Shown one piece after another: positions 17,164 through 26,094 of a stretch of DNA of 64,000 nt. The stretch is from NCBI RefSeq assembly GCF_900087055.1, contig NZ_LT575468.1, forward strand, positions 1,054,001 to 1,118,000, given 5' to 3'. Every line of letters begins with the position of its first letter. Within the stretch, counting starts at the first letter, position 1. Below the pieces are notes generated by a model. The model did no database searches. It was given only the letters and a program-made list of their open reading frames with translations, and was not told the origin of the DNA. Both the position numbers and the translations under genes were made by a program. The stretch comes from Plesiomonas shigelloides (GTDB lineage Bacteria; Pseudomonadota; Gammaproteobacteria; Enterobacterales; CAMTGL01).

Positions 17164-18753
17164 ATGGCTGAGGATTGCCGCGATCAAACCCGCTGGACGC
17201 GATGGACGTATGCCCGCGCACGCTATACGTTGCCCAATATGTTTTGGGAGTCGGCTCTGTTGGGGATCTTAGGTCTGCTTTGGGCGCTCAGCTTGCCGAT
17301 TAGCGCGTTAGCCGCACCAGCCGTGCATCTCGGTGAGGGGGATAATCTGGCGCAACGCTTGTTGCCCCCATGGCAGCAGTTTAGTCAGCGCGCCGAGAGT
17401 CATGCGACCACGGTGGTGACGCAGCAGACGTTGAATCAGTTTCCGCAGGGGCTGCTGCTAAGTGGTAGCCGGTATCCGATGACGTCAGAGTATGGTTGGT
17501 CTACCTTGCGCGCGCTCTACCGTTTTAGCCGTGATTGTCCGCTGACAATGGATAATACCTCGCCGGTGACGTTGCCTGCTGGGCTGGATAAGGCGTATCG
17601 CTTTGAGGCGGCGCTGTGTCAGGGCCAGCCTTTATCGACAGCGCAATTACGCCCCTTTTTGACTCAAGCGCCGCTACGTTATCCTGCCGGTGGCAGCTAT
17701 GCGGATCGTTATCTGCGCTGGTTACAGGCGCGGGGGCTTGTGGCTCCCATGGCAACGCTGCGGTCAGAGTACGCCAATTGGTTGAGTGTCGACGACAGCG
17801 CGCATCCGTTGCATCAGGCGTTGGCGTCATTAGCACCAGCGCAGCGCGATCTGCTGCTCAGTGGCGATAGCTGGGTGCTGGATAGTGCCGAGCGTTTGTG
17901 GCTGAGCAGCCCAGTTGGGCTTAAGCGACTTGAGCGCGCACAGTGGCAGGCGTTGGCACATCAAGCAGGGATTACGCTGGTGGCGCGCGATAGCGTGGCA
18001 CAATGTCCGCTGCCGGTGGGGGCGCTGTGTGTGCTGCCAGCTCCCACGCGCTTTAATCGTGGTTGGTTACTGTGGGGCGCGTTGGCGCTGTGTGCCTTGT
18101 GGGTGGCGCGTTTATTGTGGTTACGGCGACGGGCCTCGCAGGAGCGCCGCTTTGTGCTGCAATTATTAACGCACGAACTGCGCACTCCGGTGGCGAGTTT
18201 AGCGCTCGCATTCGAGACGTTACGCGATGAGTATGCCGCGTTGTCTCCGGCGGGCCAGCTGGCGTTGGGGCGTGCGTTAGGTGATGGGGCGCGCTTGGCA
18301 CGTTTGACGCAAACCAGTCGCGAGTTTTTAAGCTTATCCGGCCGGGCGCGTTGGCCGACGCAGACTGTGTTGCTGGATGAGTGGCTGGAAGGCGTGACCG
18401 AGAAATACACCGATTTGCTGACTGTCGATGTCGACTCGGCGGCGATTGAGTCACAGCTGGTGACAGTACCAGCCTATTGGCTGGCCTTGTGTCTGGATAA
18501 CCTGATCCGCAATGCTCTGCAGCATGGCCGTGCACCGATTACCTTGCGGGTGCAATTATCAGCGCAGCGTTTGTCGTTGACGGTGGAAGATGCGGGTGAG
18601 GGAGCGTCGCGTGCTATCTCGAGTACAACCACATCGCACGCATCAGGCATGGGGATTGGTCTATTTTTGGTGCGGCGCATGATGCAACGCGCCGGCGGAC
18701 GATTGCGCGTACAGCGCCGTCCAACCCGCTATACCTTGGAGTTACCACGATGA
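17164..18753 (+). CDS. Sensor histidine kinase, VxrA/WigK-like
   Basis: A 529-residue inner-membrane kinase. Helix 1 is at about 28-50 and helix 2 at 300-320. Between them lies a ~250-residue periplasmic sensor domain that I take for the DUF3404 type found in Vibrio VxrA. The catalytic part follows: H-box LLTHELRTP with His337, N-box LDNLIRNALQHG, G-box DAGEGAS and GMGIGLFLVRRM. It should autophosphorylate and pass phosphate to the next gene, whose ATG overlaps its stop (ATGA). In Vibrio this kinase responds to cell-wall damage and controls wall synthesis, type VI secretion and biofilm. That role here is inference. No clear ribosome site precedes ATG 17164. ATG 17239 is a possible alternative. 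Confidence 0.7.
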   Translation: MAEDCRDQTRWTRWTYARARYTLPNMFWESALLGILGLLWALSLPISALAAPAVHLGEGDNLAQRLLPPWQQFSQRAESHATTVVTQQTLNQFPQGLLLSGSRYPMTSEYGWSTLRALYRFSRDCPLTMDNTSPVTLPAGLDKAYRFEAALCQGQPLSTAQLRPFLTQAPLRYPAGGSYADRYLRWLQARGLVAPMATLRSEYANWLSVDDSAHPLHQALASLAPAQRDLLLSGDSWVLDSAERLWLSSPVGLKRLERAQWQALAHQAGITLVARDSVAQCPLPVGALCVLPAPTRFNRGWLLWGALALCALWVARLLWLRRRASQERRFVLQLLTHELRTPVASLALAFETLRDEYAALSPAGQLALGRALGDGARLARLTQTSREFLSLSGRARWPTQTVLLDEWLEGVTEKYTDLLTVDVDSAAIESQLVTVPAYWLALCLDNLIRNALQHGRAPITLRVQLSAQRLSLTVEDAGEGASRAISSTTTSHASGMGIGLFLVRRMMQRAGGRLRVQRRPTRYTLELPR

Positions 18754-19421
18754 GTCGGATACTGCTGGTGGAAGATGATGTTCCGCTGGGCGAAGGGGTG
18801 GCGGCCTGTTTGCAACAAGATGGGCTGGAGGTGAGCTGGGTGCGTCGCTGCGCAGATGTGGCGGAGTGCTGGATGCGCGCCGACTTGGTGGTGCTGGATC
18901 GCCAATTGCCCGAAGGCGATAGTCTGCAGTGGCTGCCGGATTGGCTGTCGCTCAAGGCGCTGCCGGTGATCGTGCTTACTGCGCGCACCGAGGTGGAAGA
19001 CAGGATCGCGGGTTTGCAAGCCGGCGCGCGCGATTATGTGCTCAAACCGTTTGTCGCCGCTGAACTGCTGGCGCGCGTTCGTGCGCAGCTGCGTCCGGTC
19101 GGTGAAGTGTTGCTGCAATATCGGGTTGGCCCGCAGCAGCTGACGGTGAGTCTGGCTCGTCAGCAAGCGTGGCTTGATGGCGAGGAAGTGGCATTAAAAC
19201 CCAAAGAGTTCAGTTTGTTAGCGCTGCTGCTGCGTGGGTGCGGGCGCGTGTTTCATCGCGATGAACTGCTGAATCTGGTGTGGGGGTATGAGGCATTTCC
19301 GTCGACCCGCACGGTCGATAACCATATTTTGAATTTACGCCGCAAGTTGCCGCTATTGCACATTGATACCGTCCGCGGCATGGGCTATCGCCTGAATCCC
19401 GCAGATGCACAGGAGAGATGA
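18750..19421 (+). CDS. OmpR-family response regulator, VxrB/WigR-like
   Basis: A 223-residue cytoplasmic transcription factor. The receiver domain (1-115) has the acidic pair LVEDD, the phosphoacceptor Asp50 in LVVLDRQLPEGD, Thr in VIVLTAR and Lys in YVLKPF. A winged helix of OmpR/PhoB type fills 125-220 (VALKPKEFSLLALLLR, TRTVDNHILNLRRKLP, VRGMGYRL). It overlaps the kinase by 4 bases and the following gene by 4 bases, so the three are one coupled operon. Targets probably include this operon itself, but no binding motif could be derived from one copy. Confidence 0.85.
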   Translation: MSRILLVEDDVPLGEGVAACLQQDGLEVSWVRRCADVAECWMRADLVVLDRQLPEGDSLQWLPDWLSLKALPVIVLTARTEVEDRIAGLQAGARDYVLKPFVAAELLARVRAQLRPVGEVLLQYRVGPQQLTVSLARQQAWLDGEEVALKPKEFSLLALLLRGCGRVFHRDELLNLVWGYEAFPSTRTVDNHILNLRRKLPLLHIDTVRGMGYRLNPADAQER

Positions 19422-20371
19422 TGAGAATCCGACAGACTTTTCGGTCACCAGTGATGACTGGGCTGCTGTTGGCTGGCGTGCTCGGCAGCAGCTTGAATGC
19501 CCGTGCCGACAGTGGCTTTGCCGGTAGCTGGTTTGCTGCGAGCGCTTTGACGCCGGCCTATCAAGCCTTGGCCGCTGGCGACAGTGCGCTGGCGTGGCAG
19601 TATTTGCTGTCGGCGGTGCGTGCGCAGTCGGTTCCGGTCAGCGCTTGGCAGCCGTTGTATCAGGCGATTTTGGAAGAAAGTGAGTGTGGCCGTTTGTTGC
19701 CGTCGGTGACGGAAAGTCCGGCCAGCTTATCGTTACAGCAGCGTAGCAGCGGGGAGCATCAAGCATTTCAGGTGCGTTGGAGCAGTGCTGCGGATCAGGC
19801 GATGCGGCTGGAAGGGGCATCGACAACCGTTCGTTTGATGCCGGACGCGGCAGCGGTGAGCGTGGCTAATCACGCCAAGCAAGAGGCCGAGGACATCGAG
19901 TTAGAAAGCACTGAGCTTTCCGCACCACTGCCTTCTGGCGTATATCAGATCACGCGCTCTGCACAGTCATCGAACCCATCGGAGCAGCAAGTCGTCGCGG
20001 CGCCAAGTGCGGGGCCAAGCGCGGGGACGGCGTCGATTTTGCTAACTCCGTGGCCGCAGCAGCACTGGGTGCAGTTGGACGGGCAGGGTAATCGACTGCA
20101 ACTGACGCCGCCAGTGACGGTACGCAGCTGTCCGGCGGTCTCGTTGCAGTGGCAGTGGTTTGATGCAGAATATCGTCTGCTCGGTGCGCCGTGGCCGATC
20201 CGGTTAAATGCGCAGGGCGCGGCGCAATTGCCAGAGACGATCCCCGCCAAGGCGGTGTGGCTGAGTGCGGTGGTGACGCAGACCCGCTATCAAGGGCAAT
20301 TGCGCATTGCCGAACAGCAGCGGCTGACCTTACCGCTACGCTGGGTGCGCAGCGCGCAAGGGGAGCAGTAA
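19418..20371 (+). CDS. DUF2861-like exported protein (VxrC-like)
   Basis: A 317-residue protein with a signal peptide (cleavage near residue 30, ALNARADS-type site). The mature part is rich in Ala, Ser, Gln and Trp with no recognised catalytic motif. Single cysteines near the WQPLYQAILEESECGRLLPSVTE segment and in VRSCPAVSLQWQWFD could form a disulfide. Its position, third after kinase and regulator with ATGA overlap, is that of VxrC (DUF2861) in the Vibrio vxr operon. I assign it mainly on that position and general size. A periplasmic sensory or accessory role is inference. The start may be either ATG of the ATGATG at 19418. Confidence 0.55.
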   Translation: MMRIRQTFRSPVMTGLLLAGVLGSSLNARADSGFAGSWFAASALTPAYQALAAGDSALAWQYLLSAVRAQSVPVSAWQPLYQAILEESECGRLLPSVTESPASLSLQQRSSGEHQAFQVRWSSAADQAMRLEGASTTVRLMPDAAAVSVANHAKQEAEDIELESTELSAPLPSGVYQITRSAQSSNPSEQQVVAAPSAGPSAGTASILLTPWPQQHWVQLDGQGNRLQLTPPVTVRSCPAVSLQWQWFDAEYRLLGAPWPIRLNAQGAAQLPETIPAKAVWLSAVVTQTRYQGQLRIAEQQRLTLPLRWVRSAQGEQ

Positions 20372-20491
20372 GACAGCAACATGCAGCACGTGATGAGTAA
20401 CGCGAGTGTGCATTGATGACATTGCGATGACAATTGGCCGGTTGGCATGCGCTGTAATACGGTGGTATCGCCTATTACAAGGAATATCGTC

Positions 20492-23050
20492 ATGTTGTCT
20501 ATCTCTTTGCGCTGCTTGCTTGGTGCCGGCTCACTGTTGGTACCGGCCAGAAAAATACCGTCGCGCTTAGTTTTGCGACTTTTATTTTTGCGTCCTTCAG
20601 CTTGGCGTACTGCCGCGTTGCTGATAAGTGGCGTGTTAGCAGCGCAGCCGCTGTATGCGCAGCCTATCCAACCCGCTATCAGTTTGCCGGCAACCGGTGG
20701 TCAGTATCTGATTGAACCTCAGACCTTGGCGATTAGCTGGCTACCAGATGCGGCAGGGCAAGATGCGCCTGTCGCATATCCGGTGAGTGATGGGGGTGAA
20801 AAGCGCGCGGTCAGCGCGTTGCAGGTACAAGCGACACGGGCGCAGTGGCAGTGGCCACAGGCGGTAGTCGAAGCACGCAGTGAAGATGGTGATGTGCGAT
20901 TGACGGTGCGCGCGCGTTCGCTAGAGGCTGCACCCATAACACTGCGCTGGTTTAGCCTTGCACCGCAGGTCAGTGAGCTGGCGTTGCCGTTTAGTGAAGG
21001 GATGCGGGTGCCGGTTGCCGATCGGCGCTGGGCGACATTTTTGCAGCAATCTTACGATGGCAGCAATACCACTCAAGATTTGAAACTCCCGTTTTGGACG
21101 CTGCGCTTAAGTTTGGCTAATTTAGGGGCTGCCAATATAGGTGTGGCGAATACGGCCGCTACGGCAACCACTACAACTCACGCTACCACAACGAGTGCAA
21201 ACGCTGCGCTCTATACCAGTCTGATTTTACTGACGCCGTTTGATAATCAGTTGGCATTTGCCGCCCGTCAAAATGGCAACGTGGCGATGCAAGCTGAGCA
21301 TCGTTTTGACCCGCTCAGTCCGGCTCCCGAGCTGACGGTTTTGCTGCATACCGGCAATGATTGGCTGTCTGGTGCGCGCCGTTATCGGCAGTGGCGGCAA
21401 GAGGTTGGTCTGCGCGAGCCGCTAAGTGCCAAGATTGCTGCTAACCCCGAGGTGGCCAAATTAATCGGTGCCTCGCACGTCTACCTGTTTGGACGCGATC
21501 TGATTGATGTGGATGATGTGACCAACTGGCCCGCGTTAGCCACCTTTTTGCTCAATGATCCGCAATTAGCCCGTCATCTTGATGCCGCGACACGACGTGA
21601 GCTGACGCCGCTAGCTAGCGCAAAAGAGCCGGCCAATCGCTATACGCGCCGGGTGTTGGTCGAGGCGCTTAATCAAGCATTGAATGCGCAGTTTCCGGTG
21701 TCATTACCGCGCGCGGAAGGCGCGCAGAGTATCGCGGCACAATTTCAGGCGGCGCAGCAACGGCGTGCCTATCTGCGCCAGCACGCCAGTGCTTGGTTGC
21801 TGGCTGATAATTTGTGGGGCAGCGGATTGAGTCAGGGCATGCTGACCGCGTTGCAACAAGCAGGATTAACTCATCTGTGGTTAGGTCTGGATAACTGGAT
21901 GCCGGCGTTTTATCAGCCGCAGGTGGTTGAGGCGGGGCGGGCGGCAGGATATTTGCTGGCCAGTTATGACTCGTATGGTACGGCCATTCCGGCGGGCGTT
22001 AATGACAGTTGGTTGAGCGCGCAGATCCCCGATGCGTGGCGCCAACGCTGCGGTATTATCCAAGCCGACGGTCAGCCGTTACCGGGGTTTCGTGGTAAGG
22101 GCAGTTATTTGAATCCGGGCTGTATCCGTCCGTATGCCGAGGCGCGGGTGAAGGCGCTGATGCAGACTGGCAAGTTTAATAGCCTGTTTATGGATGTCGA
22201 TGCCGCTGGCATGGCGCTGAATGATTACCGTTCACGCAGCGCTCTCGCGTCAAAACAGAAGACAAAAGACAAGTCACAAGGGCAGTCAAAATCAAACGCG
22301 CAGCCGCCGTTGGATCAGCATGCCAGTGTGATGGCGGCAGATTTTAACGCGCGTCTACAATGGCTCGCGGCGCAAGGCTGGGTGACTGGCTCGGAAGACG
22401 GCAATGCGGTGACGGCACGTGGCTTGGCCTTTGCTCATGGTCTGGAGACGGTCGGGTTTGGCTGGGGCGATCCGGAGATGACCAAAAATCGTCAGTCGCC
22501 GTATTTTCTCGGTGCGTGGTATCCGGATAATCAGCCAGACTTTTTCTTTCGTCCGGCACAGGTTAAAGCGCCGTATCAGCAGCTGTTGTTTGCGCCGCAA
22601 TACCGATTACCGCTGTATCAAGCGGTGTTTCATGACGAGATCATCAGCAGCCACCACTGGCACAGCGACAGCCTGAAGTTCAGTGATGTGCAAGGCTGGC
22701 GTGATATCACCGCGATGCTCTACAACACGCCGCCGATGGTGCACTTAAATCGCAATACGGCGAAAGCCGGCAGTGTTCGGATTAAGGCGCTGCAACATTA
22801 CCAGCAAGCCTTTTTACCGTTGCACCGCCAGCTGTGGGATAAGCAACTGGAGCAGTTGCGCTGGTTGACCGCCAATGGGCTAGTTCAGCAAACGCGTTTC
22901 AGTGATGGTTCGTTGATTACCGCCAATTTTAGTCAGCAAGCGCAGCAGGTAGCGGGCAACACCTTGCCGCCACTCAGTGTACTGGCGCAGTTGGCTTCCG
23001 GTGAGCAAATTCGCTGGCAGTCGCAGGCGGTAAAGGGAAAATCGCAGTAA
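20492..23050 (+). CDS. Large exported glycoside-hydrolase-like protein (VxrE-like?)
   Basis: An 852-residue secreted protein starting at 20492 (AGGA 8 bases upstream). A positively charged N-region of about 45 residues precedes a hydrophobic stretch and the cleavage site QPLYAQP (about residue 57), an unusually long leader. An N-terminal beta-rich domain (60-290) is followed by a barrel-like region. Barrel segments include TALQQAGLTHLWLGLDNW, FNSLFMDVDA and TGSEDGNA, where acidic residues could be catalytic, then FHDEIISSHHWHSD. This recalls endo-alpha-N-acetylgalactosaminidase-like hydrolases, but I cannot assign a family. It closes the kinase operon 120 bases after the DUF2861 gene, so a cell-wall or polysaccharide substrate is plausible. 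Confidence 0.5.
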   Translation: MLSISLRCLLGAGSLLVPARKIPSRLVLRLLFLRPSAWRTAALLISGVLAAQPLYAQPIQPAISLPATGGQYLIEPQTLAISWLPDAAGQDAPVAYPVSDGGEKRAVSALQVQATRAQWQWPQAVVEARSEDGDVRLTVRARSLEAAPITLRWFSLAPQVSELALPFSEGMRVPVADRRWATFLQQSYDGSNTTQDLKLPFWTLRLSLANLGAANIGVANTAATATTTTHATTTSANAALYTSLILLTPFDNQLAFAARQNGNVAMQAEHRFDPLSPAPELTVLLHTGNDWLSGARRYRQWRQEVGLREPLSAKIAANPEVAKLIGASHVYLFGRDLIDVDDVTNWPALATFLLNDPQLARHLDAATRRELTPLASAKEPANRYTRRVLVEALNQALNAQFPVSLPRAEGAQSIAAQFQAAQQRRAYLRQHASAWLLADNLWGSGLSQGMLTALQQAGLTHLWLGLDNWMPAFYQPQVVEAGRAAGYLLASYDSYGTAIPAGVNDSWLSAQIPDAWRQRCGIIQADGQPLPGFRGKGSYLNPGCIRPYAEARVKALMQTGKFNSLFMDVDAAGMALNDYRSRSALASKQKTKDKSQGQSKSNAQPPLDQHASVMAADFNARLQWLAAQGWVTGSEDGNAVTARGLAFAHGLETVGFGWGDPEMTKNRQSPYFLGAWYPDNQPDFFFRPAQVKAPYQQLLFAPQYRLPLYQAVFHDEIISSHHWHSDSLKFSDVQGWRDITAMLYNTPPMVHLNRNTAKAGSVRIKALQHYQQAFLPLHRQLWDKQLEQLRWLTANGLVQQTRFSDGSLITANFSQQAQQVAGNTLPPLSVLAQLASGEQIRWQSQAVKGKSQ

Positions 23051-23525
23051 CGCCGCATTATCGTGCGCAGAATGAATTGCCGTTAGAAAAACGGCATTGG
23101 TGTTGCCTATCTGTGCCCACGATAAAAACGCAATAGCCGCCCAAACACAGGCCAATACATACCTGTTTGGCGGCTATTTATCGAGCAATATGCTAGTTAT
23201 CTAATTTTTAGTAGGGTTAGCGCTGGTTTATCGTCCTGTTTATATTGTTTTTTATTGTGACTATGTGAAACAAGAGGAATAAACTACCGGCGTGTATTTC
23301 TGCCTTACCGCGATGTTATTCGTATACAGCAGCGAGAGATAAATGCGTTTTTTCTCGGGTTTGCCAATTTCGACTTCGCTATTTCGTCTTTCGACAAGTA
23401 GGGCAGAAAGCCGCCTGCGCGATTAGCGCGGCGGTAAGCACAGGTAGTGCCGTCTGTTGAACACGGTACTCTTATGGTAATGAATAATTTGCAGTATTGA
23501 CCTGCAAGGCTATTTCGAGTGTAAC
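23051..23525. other. Intergenic region before tcyP
   Basis: About 475 bases. It contains a long imperfect hairpin at 23132-23178 (AATAGCCGCC / GGCGGCTATT plus inner pairs), the likely end of the upstream operon, then AT-rich sequence that must hold the tcyP promoter. No gene is supported. Confidence 0.5.
23132..23178 (+). terminator. Imperfect long hairpin after the glycoside-hydrolase-like gene
   Basis: AATAGCCGCC pairs with GGCGGCTATT, and inner bases AAAC/AGG pair with CCTGTTT around small bulges. The following bases are TTATCG, a poor T-run, so it may be a terminator or an mRNA-stabilising stem. Confidence 0.45.
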
Positions 23526-24893
23526 ATGCCCTGGTTAACCCTTTCTGTTTGTATCCTTTTCCTATTGTGCTGCTGGCTGTTAATCAAACTGCAGGCCGCA
23601 GAGTGTAAATTATCCCGTCTGGTATTAATCGGTTTGGTATTGGGTGTCGCCATTGGTGCCGGCATGCAGTATTTCTTTGGCGCCGATGATCCGCAGGTCG
23701 TGCTGGCGTTGAGCTGGCTGAAAATTGTTGGAGGCGGCTACATCAGCTTGCTGAAGTTGGTGATGATGCCGCTGATCGCCATTTCCATCTTGTCGGCCAT
23801 TAATAAGCTGGAAAATGCCCGTTCGCTGGGGCGGATCAGCGCGGTGGTGATTGCGGCAATGCTGGTGTTGGTGATGATCGCCGGTTTTGTCGGTGTGCTG
23901 ACGACCTCGCTTGGCGGTTTGACCGCGCAAGGGCTGCTCAGCCACGGCGGGCTAAATAGCGCTGAGCTGCAAAGCAGCGCCGCAGAAGTGCAGAATTTGA
24001 GTCTGCCACAATTGTTGTTATCGCTGATCCCCACCAATGTGTTTGCCGATCTGGCCGGTAGCCGTTCATTGTCAGTGATTGGGGTGGTGATTTTCTCGGT
24101 ACTGGCTGGGGTGGCGTTGTTGCAACTGCGCCATGATAAGCCGGAGGCAGGCGCGCTGATCGGTAAAGGCATTGATGCCGTGCAGCTGTGGGTGATGAAG
24201 ATGGTGCGCACCGTGATTGCCCTGACTCCGTATGGGGTGATGGCACTGATGATCAACGTGGTGGCGCATTACCGTCTGCAAGATATTTTGAGCCTGCTGA
24301 GTTTTATCGGTTTGTGTTACGCCGCGATGTTGCTGATGTTTGTGGTGCACATGCTGATTTTGTTGCTGCTGGGGAAAAATCCGCTGCATTATCTGCAAAA
24401 TGTTTGGTCAGTGCTGACTTTTGCCTTTATCTCTCGCAGTAGTGCCGCGTCGATTCCGCTCAGTATCGAAGCGCAAAAACGTATGGGGATCCCAGACAGT
24501 ATCGCTAACTTTGCCGCGTCGTTTGGCGCCAACATGGGGCAAAACGGCTGCGCGGGGATTTATCCGGCGATGATGGTGGCGATGATTGCGCCAACCTTGG
24601 GGATTAACCCGCTCGATCCGGCGTTTTTAGCCACGTTGTTACCGGCGATTGCGCTGGGCTCGATTGGTGTGGCCGGCGTTGGTGGTGGCGGTACCTTTGC
24701 GGCCTTGATAGTGCTGTCGGCGCTGAACTTCCCGATTGCGCTGGTGGGGGTGTTGATGGCGATCGAGCCGCTGGTGGATATGGGGCGGACGGCGCTCAAT
24801 GTGAATGGGTCGATCATGGCGGCAACCATTGCCAATCGGGTGCTGAATATCGAGCCATCCACGCCCCAGCAGGCCGAATCCTTGTCGCAATAA
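23526..24893 (+). CDS. tcyP: L-cystine/sodium symporter TcyP (YdjN-like, DAACS family)
   Basis: A 455-residue polytopic inner-membrane transporter that imports L-cystine. It follows E. coli YdjN/TcyP: MMPLIAISILSAINKLENARSLG, GLTAQGL, SLPQLLLSLIPTNVFADL, VWSVLTFAFISRSSAASIPLSIEAQKRMG (the serine-rich hairpin) and FGANMGQNGCAGIYPAMM. GVAGVGGGGTFAALIVL and EPLVDMGRTALNVNGS close the binding site. About eight membrane helices and two re-entrant hairpins are expected. It is monocistronic with a terminator behind it. CysB control is usual for this gene elsewhere, but no site was identified here. Confidence 0.9.
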   Translation: MPWLTLSVCILFLLCCWLLIKLQAAECKLSRLVLIGLVLGVAIGAGMQYFFGADDPQVVLALSWLKIVGGGYISLLKLVMMPLIAISILSAINKLENARSLGRISAVVIAAMLVLVMIAGFVGVLTTSLGGLTAQGLLSHGGLNSAELQSSAAEVQNLSLPQLLLSLIPTNVFADLAGSRSLSVIGVVIFSVLAGVALLQLRHDKPEAGALIGKGIDAVQLWVMKMVRTVIALTPYGVMALMINVVAHYRLQDILSLLSFIGLCYAAMLLMFVVHMLILLLLGKNPLHYLQNVWSVLTFAFISRSSAASIPLSIEAQKRMGIPDSIANFAASFGANMGQNGCAGIYPAMMVAMIAPTLGINPLDPAFLATLLPAIALGSIGVAGVGGGGTFAALIVLSALNFPIALVGVLMAIEPLVDMGRTALNVNGSIMAATIANRVLNIEPSTPQQAESLSQ

Positions 24894-24980
24894 CTCTTGT
24901 CGTAATAACCTTTGAGGCAATAATCCTTGTGGTCACAAGGTATGCTAAATCGCATGGCTAAATACATGCGCTAAAGATAA

Positions 24981-25026
24981 AAAAACGCCGCAGTTGGGAG
25001 TTCTGACTGCGGCGTGGTTGTTTTTG
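24981..25026 (+). terminator. Terminator after tcyP
   Basis: ACGCCGCAGT and ACTGCGGCGT form a 10-bp stem with an 11-base loop. An A-run lies upstream and GGTTGTTTTT downstream. It may also serve the convergent MliC-like gene 2. Confidence 0.75.
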
Positions 25027-25141
25027 GCTGAGCTATTTATTCATCTGTAATTCATATGCGCTTGATTGATACTCGCTGAGATCCGCGGCCAATTTTCTCG
25101 TCAGCGCACAAGATCGCGCTTAGCCAGTACTGGCGTTCATC

Positions 25142-25645
25142 TCACCCGCTGGTGGCAACTTGGGTATGCGCCATGCATTCGCGCTCCAATGGCTGTTCGA
25201 TAGCCAAGAGCCAGCCTTTGACTTGATGTGGCTGGCGCTGTGATAGGCGGCCATTATCCAGTGGGCCGGGGACCGCAGGATGCGGGTAGTCGACTTCCCA
25301 CTTGTGTCCTTCGCTGATAAAAGTCAGTACGCGTCCATTGCGCTCGACATAGGGCAATATCAACTCTTCACCCTGATAACGTAACACCACGTGCTGTGGG
25401 CCGCTCTCACTGTATTGATAGGTAGCCTCTACCGCTTGTGGGGTAAATACGCCGCACTCATAGTGCACTCGCTCTTGTCTGGCATCGCTTTGCGTTGCGG
25501 CATACGTCGGTAACGCGCATGCCAGCAAGGCTAGCCCCAGAGCGGTACACCGCGCCAAGCCGCGTACGCTTGCATGCCGGATATGTTGTGTTGTCGCGCT
25601 CAGGCTAAGAGCTTGCGACATAACGGAGAAAGATACTGTCTGCAT
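25142..25645 (-). CDS. Secreted MliC-like protein, copy 2
   Basis: A ~167-residue paralogue of the protein at 16448. The shared core runs VHYECGVF, ATYQYSESGPQHVVLRYQGEE, LILP, GRVLTFISEGHKWEV, PHP, LDNGRLSQ and a late Cys. The N-terminus is longer than usual: a basic region ends in the hydrophobic stretch ALGLALLACALPTYA (about residues 35-50 of this start), so the signal peptide may really begin at the ATG at 25621. The start is therefore uncertain, since neither ATG has a strong ribosome site. The likely role is periplasmic, possibly lysozyme inhibition as in MliC/PliC. It points toward tcyP and is divergent from the phospholipase B-like gene. Confidence 0.5.
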   Translation of the reverse strand: MQTVSFSVMSQALSLSATTQHIRHASVRGLARCTALGLALLACALPTYAATQSDARQERVHYECGVFTPQAVEATYQYSESGPQHVVLRYQGEELILPYVERNGRVLTFISEGHKWEVDYPHPAVPGPLDNGRLSQRQPHQVKGWLLAIEQPLERECMAHTQVATSG

Positions 25646-26094
25646 CGTCACACCGCCTATCGAAGAGGAAAATTCGTCCGTGAATGGGCTTACGCTATCT
25701 ATCACCGATTACGCTGCTGGCTGTCGGTTTGCCTAGCGTTAAGTATGGTTGATGCGTGGCCCCTCTGCATGAGATTTGCGCATTTCGCTTATTTTTGCAA
25801 CAGAATGTTGTTATCTGTGAAAGTGGTGGGATTGTGCTTCAGCAGATAGCGCTGCGTTGCAAATAAAAGCCGCTTTTTGCTTTTCATCCCTTTGATTTTA
25901 TTTTCTTTTGCTTGGCTTTTCCCTCGGCGACCAGACACAGTTTGTGTGTCTGCTTACATTCGTACATGGTGCGGCACAGGATTTCCTGCCGGTTATGCGC
26001 GCATAGTCATGCGCAGTAGCGTGATATTCAGATCTCGCCCCGTCTTTCCACGTAATGTGCTGTGCCTGTGGGCACGCAGAGGGAGTTATTGAAC
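25646..26094. other. Divergent promoter region
   Basis: About 450 bases between the second MliC-like gene and the phospholipase B-like gene. T-rich in the middle (25860-25925). No binding site or gene could be supported. The ribosome site GGGAG of the next gene is at its right end. Confidence 0.4.
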
